From: Bacteroidaceae bacterium
GTDB taxonomy: Bacteria > Bacteroidota > Bacteroidia > Bacteroidales > Bacteroidaceae
Assembly: GCA_017507105.1 (NCBI GenBank)
Contig: JAFWBM010000044.1
Span: 19,846 to 83,845 of the forward strand
Direction: 5' to 3'
DNA: 64,000 nucleotides
Shown here: piece after piece, positions 9,841 to 17,667 of the stretch
How positions within the stretch are numbered: position 1 is the stretch's first letter
Layout of the letters: each line of letters opens with the position of its first letter
Position numbers and translations under genes: made by a program
The notes under the pieces: model-generated
The model's database searches: none
What the model saw: only the letters and a program-made list of their open reading frames with translations
Told to the model about the DNA's origin: nothing

Positions 9841-9960
9841 CAAAGAAAAATAGAATCCAAACAATTCATTTTCCTTTTTGCTGAATTGGATTTCCTGTAC
9901 AATGATTTCGGTTTTCTGTTAGCTGATTGCCCTTTCCCTTAAAGTGACACTCTTTCCCAT
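9841..9960 (-). promoter_or_regulatory. Fimbrial operon promoter with five ~21-bp repeats
   Basis: On the minus strand five (G)GAAA or AGAAA motifs have their G at 9956, 9936, 9916, 9894 and 9873, a spacing of 20, 20, 22 and 21 bp, so all face the same side of the helix. The box TTTCTTTG (9841-9848) follows, its last G exactly 32 bp from the G of the last motif. It resembles the Bacteroides -7 element TAnnTTTG, and no TTTG -33 box stands at the usual distance. This is the layout of an activator-dependent promoter. Two further GGAAA motifs occur downstream (near 9815 and 9833). The binding protein is not shown by the sequence. Confidence 0.65.
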
Positions 9961-10025
9961 ACGTACAAATCAACCGAGAAGAAACTATACACAAACCCAG
10001 CCACAAGCCCATACAGAGCAATTTT

Positions 10026-10421
10026 TCAATTTACAGACAAGCTTTTCTCAAACTCAGAAACTGCAAAAAGTTGTTGCAGCAAAAATTTTCCCGGATCGTC
10101 GTCAATATCGGTATTGCATGTAAAAGCCTCCCAGCAGCATGACATCAATTCACTGTAAACAGCATATAATTTGCGACACAATCCAAGTATAAAATCTGTT
10201 TCGCAGTCTTCTTTGCCGAGATACTCCTTCAGCTCATCGGCAAGGAATTGAAAATGGAGAAACTCCTTACGCTCAAGATGCAGCCTATAAGGTGAAAAAG
10301 CAAACAGATTGGAACATGTCACCTCACAGAATCCTGAGAAGAGAGAGGCACTCCTTAAGTCCGTAACCATATTAATATCGGGCAGCAAACCACTCGTAAT
10401 TGTTCTAAACTTATTGTTCAT
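10026..10421 (-). CDS. Small protein of unknown function, co-regulated with fimbriae by promoter layout
   Basis: I do not recognise this protein. From the ATG at 10421 it has 131 residues (MNNKFRTITSG start), no signal peptide and no clear membrane helix. It is rich in Leu, Phe and Cys and probably helical in the second half (LADELKEYLG, LGLCRKLYAVYSEL). The frame stays open upstream to a GTG at 10559. That extension is only the translated promoter repeats, giving a false 7-residue repeat (N-x-W-E). The box TTTCTTTG at 10443-10450 would put the transcript start only about 15 nt before the ATG, which supports the shorter start. It could regulate or accompany the fimbriae, since its promoter matches theirs. 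Confidence 0.6.
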   Translation of the reverse strand: MNNKFRTITSGLLPDINMVTDLRSASLFSGFCEVTCSNLFAFSPYRLHLERKEFLHFQFLADELKEYLGKEDCETDFILGLCRKLYAVYSELMSCCWEAFTCNTDIDDDPGKFLLQQLFAVSEFEKSLSVN

Positions 10422-10442
10422 AACCTTGCATATTATTTTATG

Positions 10443-10558
10443 CAAAGAAAGGGAGTAAGAAGAGAAACGCGTTTCCCATATATTGAATTCATTTTCCCAA
10501 TGGTTGAATATTGCTTTCCAAAAATTGATATCATTTTCCAATGAATTGAAAAACCGCA
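10443..10558 (-). promoter_or_regulatory. Promoter with four ~21-bp repeats, twin of the fimbrial promoter
   Basis: On the minus strand four copies of a pattern close to TCAA-N4-TGGRAAA have the G of GAAA at 10538, 10518, 10496 and 10475 (spacing 20, 22, 21 bp). TTTCTTTG follows at 10443-10450, its last G 32 bp from the G of the last motif. Both the 8-mer and this distance are identical in the fimbrial promoter at 9841-9960. No -33 TTTG is seen. A small inverted repeat (10428-10443) overlaps the likely start site. Confidence 0.65.
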
Positions 10559-10621
10559 CTACGTCACAATAAAAGGCGTTTTACACAAGAACATCAGGAA
10601 ATAGCAGAGATAGAAGGAAAG

Positions 10622-10674
10622 ATTATGTAGCGAGCCCCAAAGTATTTTCAAAACTTTGGGGCTCGCTACATAAT
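10622..10674 (-). terminator. 22-bp perfect inverted repeat after the AraC-type gene
   Basis: Arms at 10622-10643 and 10653-10674 are perfectly complementary over 22 bp with a 9-nt loop. The repeat lies 28 bp past the stop of the regulator gene and before the next promoter, so it probably ends the regulator transcript. The U-tract on the minus strand is weak. Confidence 0.7.
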
Positions 10675-10702
10675 TATATCTACAGGATGTGTTCCTGTTA
10701 TT

Positions 10703-11824
10703 CTACTGTTGGGCCGGAGTTATTTCACGATGCTGCGATGGGGTCGGCAATCCCTGTTGCACAAACGCCTTGTTCATGGAAGTAGCCGACGAGAAACCAC
10801 TCCTTATTGCAACATCCAACATTTTTGCCATAGGTTCCTCCTTAATTATATTTATAGCATATTTCACACGATAGGCATTCACCATATTATAGAACGACTT
10901 ATATCCGCTGCGCGCAATTGTTTCGCTAAGATAGTTTCTGTTGGTAGACATCTCTTTCAACAGCACCTCCAACGAGAGGTGCGGGGTCAGATATATCTTC
11001 TTCTCTTCGAAGAGAGCAAAAAGGCTCTCGCGCAACTGCTCGTATCGAGAATCGGAGAGACGTCTCTTTTGTTTAAAGTCGACAAGTTCGACTGTATCTA
11101 CAAGCACCTGCTCCTCTTCAACGAACTGTATCTCACGCCAAGGGTCAAGTGTGAACATTACGAATATGACAGTGAAAACAATAGAGAACAGATCGGTGAA
11201 GAACTTAATCCATGGGTCGTGACAAAGATAATTTATGGCAATTATCACACAGATTAACGTAGGCACCCACTGCACATACGAAGCAAAGTTTACAGGGAAA
11301 TCCTCTTCATCTGCATACTCCATTTTCTCTACCGCGCGCGACACCTCGCCTATTTTAAGTGCCATGCGGATATTCTGATAGAAGAAAGACAAAAATACCA
11401 CGAAAGAAGACCATATAATAATCTGACGGCCTGTATAATCAAAAGAGACTGCTCCTGTTATTCGCATAAGAAATACAATAAACAGTATTATAGCAGGGAT
11501 AAAGAATGCTATTTCCAAACGCGGATATTTCTTCTTGGGGAAGAAAAACTTGCGGCATATAAGCAACATTATCGGAGGAGCCAGCAACAATGAAAAGGCG
11601 TTCACATACCTAAGGACCTTGCCATCTGATATATCAAAAAGATACGGGACTTCAAGAATCTGTAAAAGGAAGAGCAGTCCTACATAGAATTGTCCCGGGA
11701 AAAGTCTATCAAAATGTTCACGATAGGCTTTGGGGCGGTAAAACCATTTGATTATCCAACTGAACAAACTTACAGTTATCAGCACTACGTTTGTCGCAAA
11801 AAATAATTTCGTCTGTATATCCAT
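10703..11824 (-). CDS. Membrane-bound AraC-family transcription regulator
   Basis: From ATG 11824 the protein has 373 residues. A GTG start at 11851 would add nine. The first ~230 residues hold about six hydrophobic segments (for example FATNVVLITVSLFSWIIKW and FYVGLLFLLQILEVPYLF). The last ~100 residues form an AraC-type double helix-turn-helix: LSLEVLLKEMSTNRNYLSETI as first helices, then FYNMVNAYRVKYAINII and a second HTH (MLDVAIRSGFSSATSMNKAF). Such regulators probably sense a membrane or envelope signal. It lies next to two promoters with ~21-bp direct repeats, the spacing typical of tandem AraC half-sites. That it controls the fimbrial operon is an inference. Confidence 0.85.
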   Translation of the reverse strand: MDIQTKLFFATNVVLITVSLFSWIIKWFYRPKAYREHFDRLFPGQFYVGLLFLLQILEVPYLFDISDGKVLRYVNAFSLLLAPPIMLLICRKFFFPKKKYPRLEIAFFIPAIILFIVFLMRITGAVSFDYTGRQIIIWSSFVVFLSFFYQNIRMALKIGEVSRAVEKMEYADEEDFPVNFASYVQWVPTLICVIIAINYLCHDPWIKFFTDLFSIVFTVIFVMFTLDPWREIQFVEEEQVLVDTVELVDFKQKRRLSDSRYEQLRESLFALFEEKKIYLTPHLSLEVLLKEMSTNRNYLSETIARSGYKSFYNMVNAYRVKYAINIIKEEPMAKMLDVAIRSGFSSATSMNKAFVQQGLPTPSQHREITPAQQ

Positions 11825-11877
11825 TATAATAAAGGTCGGGCATCGTTGCACGCGGTGTCCTTTATTTTTAAACCTCG

Positions 11878-11910
11878 CAAAGGTAGCCCTTAAAATTTAA
11901 ATTAACCAAA
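11878..11910 (-). promoter_or_regulatory. Promoter of the AraC-type regulator gene
   Basis: On the minus strand TTTG (11907-11910), a 21-bp spacer and TACCTTTG (11878-11885) match the Bacteroides consensus TTTG-N19-21-TAnnTTTG exactly. The regulator thus seems to have an ordinary promoter, unlike its presumed targets. Confidence 0.7.
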
Positions 11911-11935
11911 TATTTCGTATTATTTTGCAGGAGAA

Positions 11936-13165
11936 TTACCGTTTCAGATAATAAAGCACACTGCTGTTTCCCTTGCGGAAGAGCCTGCTTGCTGTTTCGC
12001 GCACCTGCTGTGCTGTAACGGCACGGTAACGCGCAACCTCGTCGAACAAATCCTCGGCACTGCTACGCCACTCGGCCAAAGCCAAATTTCCGGCAAGATT
12101 CTCACCACTCAGATTGCGAAACAGATGTTCCGATTCGAAACGGTTACGTACCTTCTCCAACTCTCGTTTAGGAACAAGTTGGGTCTGCAACAACTCCAAT
12201 TCTTTCCACACTGCATCTTCGGCCTGCTGTACAGTAAAACTATCAGCAACCCTCGCATATATTGAAAAGAGTCCAGGATGATGGCTACCCGAAACAAATG
12301 CATCAATCTTTGTAAAAAACTTTTTCTTCTTTACAAGACGTTGAGTAAGCCTACCCGAATATCCATTCGAAAGAATATCAGATATAACATCACATGGGAA
12401 ATAATCACTGTCACCTCTACCACCCATATGGAAAACCATATATAGAGCATTCTGTGGCACATCGCGATAGACTGTCTTTCGACGCTGGCGCACCTGTCGG
12501 GGCTCCTCGGGCAAGACTGCCTCGCAACAACCGGGGGGAATCTCCCCAAACCACTTTTCACTCCACTCCACTACCTGCTCAAAAGAGATATTACCGACAA
12601 CCGACAAAATAGCATTATTAGGAGAATAGAATCTGTTATAAAAACATTGTAACACCTCGACAGGGACCTTAGCAATGTGTGACATTCTTCGCCCTATTGT
12701 CGACCACCTATATGGATGTTTTTTAAATGCCATTGGTCTTAGCAACAAACTTACATCACCATAAGGACGATTAAGATGCTCTTGCTTGAACTCCTCAATG
12801 ACAACCTGACGTTGCACAGACACGCTCTCTGATGTTAACTGTATATTTTGCATACGATCACTCTCCATCCAAAATGCCAGCTCTGCATTTCTACGTGGCA
12901 ACGATATATAATAGTTAGTGATATCATTATTAGTGTAGGCGTTATTCTCGCCCCCGGCACGTTCGAGAGGTTCGTCAAAAGAGGGTATATTGGGAGTACC
13001 TTCGAACATCAGATGTTCGAAAAGATGTGCAATACCTGTATATTCATACTGTTCATTGCGTGCCCCGACACCATAAAGCAGGTTCACATACACCATCTGC
13101 GATTCTTCATCTTGTACATGAACAATGCGCAGTCCGTTTGCAAGAGTATGCTTATTTATTCTCAT
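11936..13165 (-). CDS. M16 family zinc metallopeptidase (pitrilysin/insulinase-like)
   Basis: The protein has 409 residues, one M16 unit pair as in processing-peptidase-like members. The inverted zinc motif HLFEH lies at residues 47-51 (HLFEHLMFEGT), and a downstream Glu-rich helix (RQVVIEEFKQE) supplies the expected third ligand. No signal peptide is seen, so it probably acts in the cytoplasm. The start ATG at 13165 lies inside the end of the upstream cyclophilin gene (14-bp overlap), which points to translational coupling. The substrate is unknown. Confidence 0.9.
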   Translation of the reverse strand: MRINKHTLANGLRIVHVQDEESQMVYVNLLYGVGARNEQYEYTGIAHLFEHLMFEGTPNIPSFDEPLERAGGENNAYTNNDITNYYISLPRRNAELAFWMESDRMQNIQLTSESVSVQRQVVIEEFKQEHLNRPYGDVSLLLRPMAFKKHPYRWSTIGRRMSHIAKVPVEVLQCFYNRFYSPNNAILSVVGNISFEQVVEWSEKWFGEIPPGCCEAVLPEEPRQVRQRRKTVYRDVPQNALYMVFHMGGRGDSDYFPCDVISDILSNGYSGRLTQRLVKKKKFFTKIDAFVSGSHHPGLFSIYARVADSFTVQQAEDAVWKELELLQTQLVPKRELEKVRNRFESEHLFRNLSGENLAGNLALAEWRSSAEDLFDEVARYRAVTAQQVRETASRLFRKGNSSVLYYLKR

Positions 13166-14033
13166 CGGGCAATAAGACTATTCTCTTTATTACAATATCC
13201 TTTAAAGGACGCTCATGTACATCATACGCCTCTTTAGATATTTCTTCTACAATATCCATACCTTCGAGAACCTCACCGAACACGGTATAATATCCATCCA
13301 GATGGAATGCACCTCCCACCTCTTTATAATGTTTGCGTTGCTCGGCTGTAAATTTAAATGACTTATCTGCCATAGCCGAGTCAGTCTTCTCGCTAAAGAA
13401 TTTAAACAGTTGCTGAAACTCTTTCTTTTTTGCCGAGCTTTTTTGCGCCTCGGCATGCAGGCTTGCAATCTTCTCTTTATAAGGTTCCTGCAACTTCTCG
13501 TACATTTTACGGCGCAGAGTCTTATTGTATTGTGCCTCGTGACCATTCAAATGTGAGTCCTTTACCTTGTTACCTGTTATGATATAGAAATGGCTTCCCG
13601 ACGACTCTACTGTTGGATTTAAGCTTGCAGCCGAGAGCGCTCCGTATTTATGCCAGAAACGTGTAGGGTCTATCTCGGCCGGTATCTTGTAGCTGACCTC
13701 AGTCTCGCCCAAACGCTGCCCGGGTTTTGCTCCACGCGATTTTGGGTCACCAGCCTGAATCATGAAGTTCTTTTTCACTCTGAAAAAAAGCTGACCGTCA
13801 TAAAACCTATTCATCACAAGATTCACAAAGTTTTTTCTATGTAACGGAGTCTCTTTATAAAGCAACAATTTTATATTACCCCTATTTGTCTCTATAAGAA
13901 CGTATTGATCACTATCGGGACTCTGTTCATTCAGTTGCTGTATACCGAATTCTCCCTTTGCAACCTCATCTTTACAAGAAAAGAGTGTCGCAACCATAGC
14001 AAACGCCATAAATATTCTTAGAAAGTTTTTCAT
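13152..14033 (-). CDS. Cyclophilin-type peptidyl-prolyl isomerase lipoprotein
   Basis: The protein has 293 residues. The signal peptide ends in LFSC (Cys20), so it should be a periplasmic lipoprotein. The cyclophilin core starts at YVLIETNRGNIKLLLY, with RKNFVNLVMNRFYDGQLFFRV, FMIQAGDPKSRG and the late YYTVFGEVLEGMDIV block. A charged helical insert of about 80 residues (YEKLQEPYKEKIASLHAEAQ onward) splits the domain, as often seen in Bacteroidales forms. A TATCTTCG box on the minus strand (14060-14067) resembles its -7 element. It likely helps folding of envelope proteins. Confidence 0.9.
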   Translation of the reverse strand: MKNFLRIFMAFAMVATLFSCKDEVAKGEFGIQQLNEQSPDSDQYVLIETNRGNIKLLLYKETPLHRKNFVNLVMNRFYDGQLFFRVKKNFMIQAGDPKSRGAKPGQRLGETEVSYKIPAEIDPTRFWHKYGALSAASLNPTVESSGSHFYIITGNKVKDSHLNGHEAQYNKTLRRKMYEKLQEPYKEKIASLHAEAQKSSAKKKEFQQLFKFFSEKTDSAMADKSFKFTAEQRKHYKEVGGAFHLDGYYTVFGEVLEGMDIVEEISKEAYDVHERPLKDIVIKRIVLLPDENK

Positions 14034-14171
14034 ATTTTCAATATTTTTTATTCCTGTGGCGAAGATAGGAATTTTTCGGAAAACTATTCAGAAGTTATTT
14101 AAATTTATATTCTAAATCGAGTTGCGTGCTAATCTATACTCGAAAGCCTATTAAAAAAAAACGCCTTTCGC

Positions 14172-14202
14172 TTTGCTTTTCAAACGGCTTGTGTTACATT
14201 TG
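14172..14202 (+). promoter_or_regulatory. Promoter of the MFS/GH130 pair
   Basis: TTTG (14172-14175), a 19-bp spacer and TACATTTG (14195-14202) match the Bacteroides promoter consensus. The start codon lies 41 bp downstream. Confidence 0.75.
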
Positions 14203-14243
14203 CATGATGTGAAATAAATATAATTTAAACATAAAATATAAAA

Positions 14244-15575
14244 ATGTCACAGACTAACAACAAATCGACACAAAACCCTATCAAATGGGTACCCACAGCC
14301 TACTTTGCAATGGGACTTCCCTTCGTAGTGCTGAACATGGTAACAGTTCTGATGTTCGAGGGGTTGGGAGTAGACAAAACTCTCATCACCTTTTGGACGT
14401 CACTGATATTGTTACCATATACATTGAAACCTCTGTGGAGTCCGTTCCTAGAGTTATTCAAGACCAAGAAGTTCTGGGTTGTTACAACACAGTTCATTAC
14501 CGGTATAACATTTACCGCAGTTGCTCTTATATTGGGACTGCCAAGTTTCTTCAGTATCGCAATAGGCTTGTTGGCTATTGTCGGGTTCAGTGGTGCAACA
14601 CACGATATTGCATGCGACGGTGTTTACATGAGCGAGCTTGACGAGAAACAGCAGGCACAATACATTGGTTGGCAAGGCGCCTTCTACAACATTGCAAAGA
14701 TTGTAGCTACCGGTGGTCTTGTTTACCTGGCAGGTATGCTTATCAAGTATTTTGCCGAAAGCGGCCTCGATAGTCATGAGTCGAACGTAAAGGCATGGAT
14801 GATAATCATAGGTACACTTGGAGCCATAATGGTACTGTTGGCGACATACCATCTGTTCGTATTACCTTCAGGTGGAAAGAACAATAACGCTAAACGTAGC
14901 ACAAGCGAAGTTGGTCGCGAATTGGTAGATGTACTTCTCGACTTCTTCCGCAAAAAAAACATCGTATATTACATAGCTTTTATCATACTATATCGTTTTG
15001 CCGAGGGATTTGTAATGAAAATTGTTCCTTTATTCCTTAAGGCATCACGCGCCGACGGAGGATTGGGACTCGATGTCGAAACCATTGGCCTCTATTATGG
15101 AACATACGGAGCTATTGCATTCGTTTTAGGTTCTATCCTTGCCGGTTACTACATCAAATGGATTGGACTACGCAAAGCCCTGTTCCACCTATGTTGTGTA
15201 TTCAATATCCCATTCCTTGTATATACACTATTCTCAATATACCAGCCCACAGAAGGATGGCTCATATGTAGCGGTATTGTATTCGAATACTTTGGATATG
15301 GATTCGGTTTTGTAGGTCTCACACTATTTATGATGCAGCAGGTTGCCCCCGGAAAAAGCCAAATGGCACACTATGCTTTTGCATCGGGTATCATGAACCT
15401 TGGTGTGATGCTTCCCGGAATGTTAAGCGGATGGCTATGCGAGAGTTTCGAGGTGTGGTTCAACAAACCCGGAGGCTTCGAGCCTTTCTTCATTTTTGTA
15501 CTCTTCGCAACAATTCCGGCATTCCTTATAACATGGTTTGTCCCTTTCAGAGAGACTAAAGAAATTAGCAAATAA
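14244..15575 (+). CDS. MFS sugar transporter, linked to GH130
   Basis: The protein has 443 residues with about twelve hydrophobic segments and the general look of AmpG/mannobiose-type MFS carriers. Examples are PTAYFAMGLPFVVLNMVTVLMF at the start, a D-x-A-x-D-G-like site (HDIACDGVYM) near residue 125, and a charged central loop (GGKNNNAKRSTSEVGRE). It lies in the inner membrane. The GH130 phosphorylase begins 32 bp downstream, so the pair probably imports a small beta-mannoside and phosphorolyses it inside the cell. The exact sugar is inferred from the partner. Confidence 0.85.
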   Translation: MSQTNNKSTQNPIKWVPTAYFAMGLPFVVLNMVTVLMFEGLGVDKTLITFWTSLILLPYTLKPLWSPFLELFKTKKFWVVTTQFITGITFTAVALILGLPSFFSIAIGLLAIVGFSGATHDIACDGVYMSELDEKQQAQYIGWQGAFYNIAKIVATGGLVYLAGMLIKYFAESGLDSHESNVKAWMIIIGTLGAIMVLLATYHLFVLPSGGKNNNAKRSTSEVGRELVDVLLDFFRKKNIVYYIAFIILYRFAEGFVMKIVPLFLKASRADGGLGLDVETIGLYYGTYGAIAFVLGSILAGYYIKWIGLRKALFHLCCVFNIPFLVYTLFSIYQPTEGWLICSGIVFEYFGYGFGFVGLTLFMMQQVAPGKSQMAHYAFASGIMNLGVMLPGMLSGWLCESFEVWFNKPGGFEPFFIFVLFATIPAFLITWFVPFRETKEISK

Positions 15576-15607
15576 ACATCTATCAATAACATTAAATAAT
15601 TTTAATT

Positions 15608-16564
15608 ATGGCAAAGAATATTCCATGGCAAGAGCGCCCCGAAGGATGTACAGACACCATGTGGCGTTATAGCGAGAATCCTGTGATTGACCGTTACAGC
15701 ATACCCTCATCCAACAGTATATTCAACAGTGCTGTTGTGCCGTTTGGTGATGGATTTGCAGGAGTTTTCCGTTGCGACAACAAACGTGTTCAGATGAACA
15801 TCTTTGCAGGTTTCTCAAAAGACGGTATAAATTGGGAGATTGAACACGAACCCATCGTGTTTAAAGCCGGTAATACCGATATGATTGAGAGTGACTACAA
15901 ATATGACCCACGCGTAACATGGATAGAGGATCGCTATTGGATTACATGGTGCAACGGTTATCATGGACCAACGATCGGCATCGGATACACATACGACTTC
16001 AAAGAGTTCTTCCAGTGCGAAAATGCTTTCTTGCCTTTCAACAGAAACGGCGTTTTGTTCCCCGAAAAGATTAACGGTAAATTTGCCATGTTGTCACGTC
16101 CCAGCGACAACGGCCACACTCCTTTCGGTGACATCTATATGAGTTTCAGTCCCGATATGAAGTATTGGGGTGAACACCGTTGCGTAATGAAAAAGGTTCC
16201 CTTTGAGGACAGCGCATGGCAGTGTACAAAGATTGGTGCAGGTAGTGTACCTATGCTCACTGATGAGGGTTGGCTCATGTTCTATCATGGAGTTATAACA
16301 ACATGTAACGGTTTCCGCTACTCAATGGGAGCAGTTCTGCTCGACAAGGAAGATCCTACTAAGGTTCTGTACCGCAGCATGGAATATCTATTGGCACCGG
16401 CAGCCCCCTACGAGTTAGTAGGCGATGTCCCCAATGTAGTATTCCCATGTGCTGCATTGCGCGAGGGTGACAAGGTAACTGTTTACTATGGAGCTGCAGA
16501 CACCCATGTATGCATGGCATTCGGCTACATAAGTGAAATTATTGAATTCTTGAAAAGACAGTAA
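15608..16564 (+). CDS. GH130 beta-mannoside phosphorylase, likely Man-beta-1,4-GlcNAc
   Basis: The protein has 318 residues, the length of the GH130_2 group. The sequence opens [20 protein letters not shown] and holds [21 protein letters not shown] and [15 protein letters not shown]. Asp100 in YDPRVTW lies where GH130 enzymes have their proposed general acid. GH130 enzymes cleave beta-mannosides with phosphate to give alpha-mannose 1-phosphate. The likeness I recall is to the Bacteroides enzyme acting on Man-beta-1,4-GlcNAc from N-glycan cores. No signal peptide is present, so it is cytoplasmic. ManA and GH20 elsewhere in the window fit the same use of host glycans. Substrate preference is not proven. 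Confidence 0.87.
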   Translation: MAKNIPWQERPEGCTDTMWRYSENPVIDRYSIPSSNSIFNSAVVPFGDGFAGVFRCDNKRVQMNIFAGFSKDGINWEIEHEPIVFKAGNTDMIESDYKYDPRVTWIEDRYWITWCNGYHGPTIGIGYTYDFKEFFQCENAFLPFNRNGVLFPEKINGKFAMLSRPSDNGHTPFGDIYMSFSPDMKYWGEHRCVMKKVPFEDSAWQCTKIGAGSVPMLTDEGWLMFYHGVITTCNGFRYSMGAVLLDKEDPTKVLYRSMEYLLAPAAPYELVGDVPNVVFPCAALREGDKVTVYYGAADTHVCMAFGYISEIIEFLKRQ

Positions 16565-16576
16565 TTAACAGACCAA

Positions 16577-16628
16577 TACAAAAGAATATGGAGACAAAAT
16601 TTTAATTTTGTCTCCATATTCTTTTGTA
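16577..16628. terminator. Bidirectional terminator between GH130 and prmA
   Basis: Perfect 24-bp arms (16577-16600 and 16605-16628) enclose a 4-nt loop between two convergent genes. A and T tracts lie inside the arms near the loop, so either strand can form the hairpin. Confidence 0.85.
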
Positions 16629-16682
16629 AGCCTATATCAAAAACCAGAGCCATCCTGGTTACATGTAAATTCTCATCGCTCA

Positions 16683-17531
16683 TTAATCCTTTACAAGCTC
16701 CATCATAGCCCAACGGTTATCCTCGGCACTGCGCACAAGGCGTAGGCCATGCTGTCCGGCCTCTTCCATAAGTGCATCTATGTCCTCTACATAAAAGCCA
16801 CTCATAAAAAGTGTTGCCCCTTTGTGCATACATTGCGCATAACGCCACATATCGGCAATAAGTATATTGCGGTTAATATTGGCTATGACATAATCAAAGG
16901 AGTCGGAATCCTTAATAGCCTCTATACCTCCTAAACGAATCTCTATTCCAGGAGTGCTGTTAAGTTTTATATTTTCCTTGGCATTCTCGTATGCAAACTC
17001 GTCTATATCTATCGCGACAACATTCGAAGCTCCACGCATAGAAGCAAGTATAGCAAGCAAGGCTGTACCGCATCCCATATCAAGAACACTCTTATTGCAC
17101 ATATCTGATGCCAAAATTGCACGTAACATGTGACATGTCGTCTGATGATATCCTGTTCCGAATGCCATTTTCGGATCTATCAGAATATCATACTCGGCTG
17201 CAGGAACATCAGTATGGAATGTACTGTGTATAACACACTTGTCATCTACGACAATAGGCTGAAAATAGTTCTTTTCCCATTCTATATTCCAATCACGTCC
17301 CTCTATATTCTCTATACTATAATTTATCTTATAACCTTCAATAGGGAAATTGGCGATAACAGAATCCAGCTCCCCCGCATCAAAAAGAGAATGTTGAACG
17401 TAAGCCGTAATACCATTCGGTTCGGATACAAAACTCTCAAAACTCACCTCGGCAAGCAGCGCTGCCAAAACATCCGCTACATCCTCATTTACAGGAGAAA
17501 TCTCAAATATAACCTTCTTATAGTCATTCAT
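16683..17531 (-). CDS. prmA: Ribosomal protein L11 methyltransferase
   Basis: From ATG 17531 (MNDYKKVIFEI) the protein has 282 residues, the usual PrmA length. An upstream extension of the frame to 17588 lacks family likeness. The N-terminal substrate domain (to ~residue 105) contains GRDWNIEWEKNYFQPI. The methyltransferase domain shows DPKMAFGTGYHQTT, the SAM motif LDMGCGTALLAILA and DYVIANINRNIL. It trimethylates ribosomal protein L11. A TAATTTCG box at 17549-17556 (minus) is a likely -7 element. It is divergent from tamB. Confidence 0.93.
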   Translation of the reverse strand: MNDYKKVIFEISPVNEDVADVLAALLAEVSFESFVSEPNGITAYVQHSLFDAGELDSVIANFPIEGYKINYSIENIEGRDWNIEWEKNYFQPIVVDDKCVIHSTFHTDVPAAEYDILIDPKMAFGTGYHQTTCHMLRAILASDMCNKSVLDMGCGTALLAILASMRGASNVVAIDIDEFAYENAKENIKLNSTPGIEIRLGGIEAIKDSDSFDYVIANINRNILIADMWRYAQCMHKGATLFMSGFYVEDIDALMEEAGQHGLRLVRSAEDNRWAMMELVKD

Positions 17532-17667
17532 AATCAAAATCTTTTCGGCGAAATTAGTATAAATTAATGTAATCCACTCCTGGAACATGCATAAAATTTT
17601 GTTTATACCAAATAAAAGATACTATAAAAAGAGAATCATAGGATTTTTTTTGATTACTTTGCATCTC

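Noticed and set aside
9860..10558. Possible CRISPR array
   Set aside because: The repeats are about 5-15 conserved bases at ~21 bp spacing with no unique spacers of normal length and no cas genes.
10422..10559. N-terminal extension with a 7-residue repeat (N-x-W-E-x-x-F) on the small gene
   Set aside because: The repeat is the translation of 21-bp promoter motifs; the GTG start lies upstream of a promoter-like box, and a good ATG follows it.
10622..10674. Perfect 22-bp inverted repeat as a mobile element end
   Set aside because: There is no second copy, target duplication or transposase; its place fits a terminator.
17587..17667. Longer start for tamB
   Set aside because: It crosses the prmA control region and adds no family sequence; ATG 17668 fits the membrane helix position.
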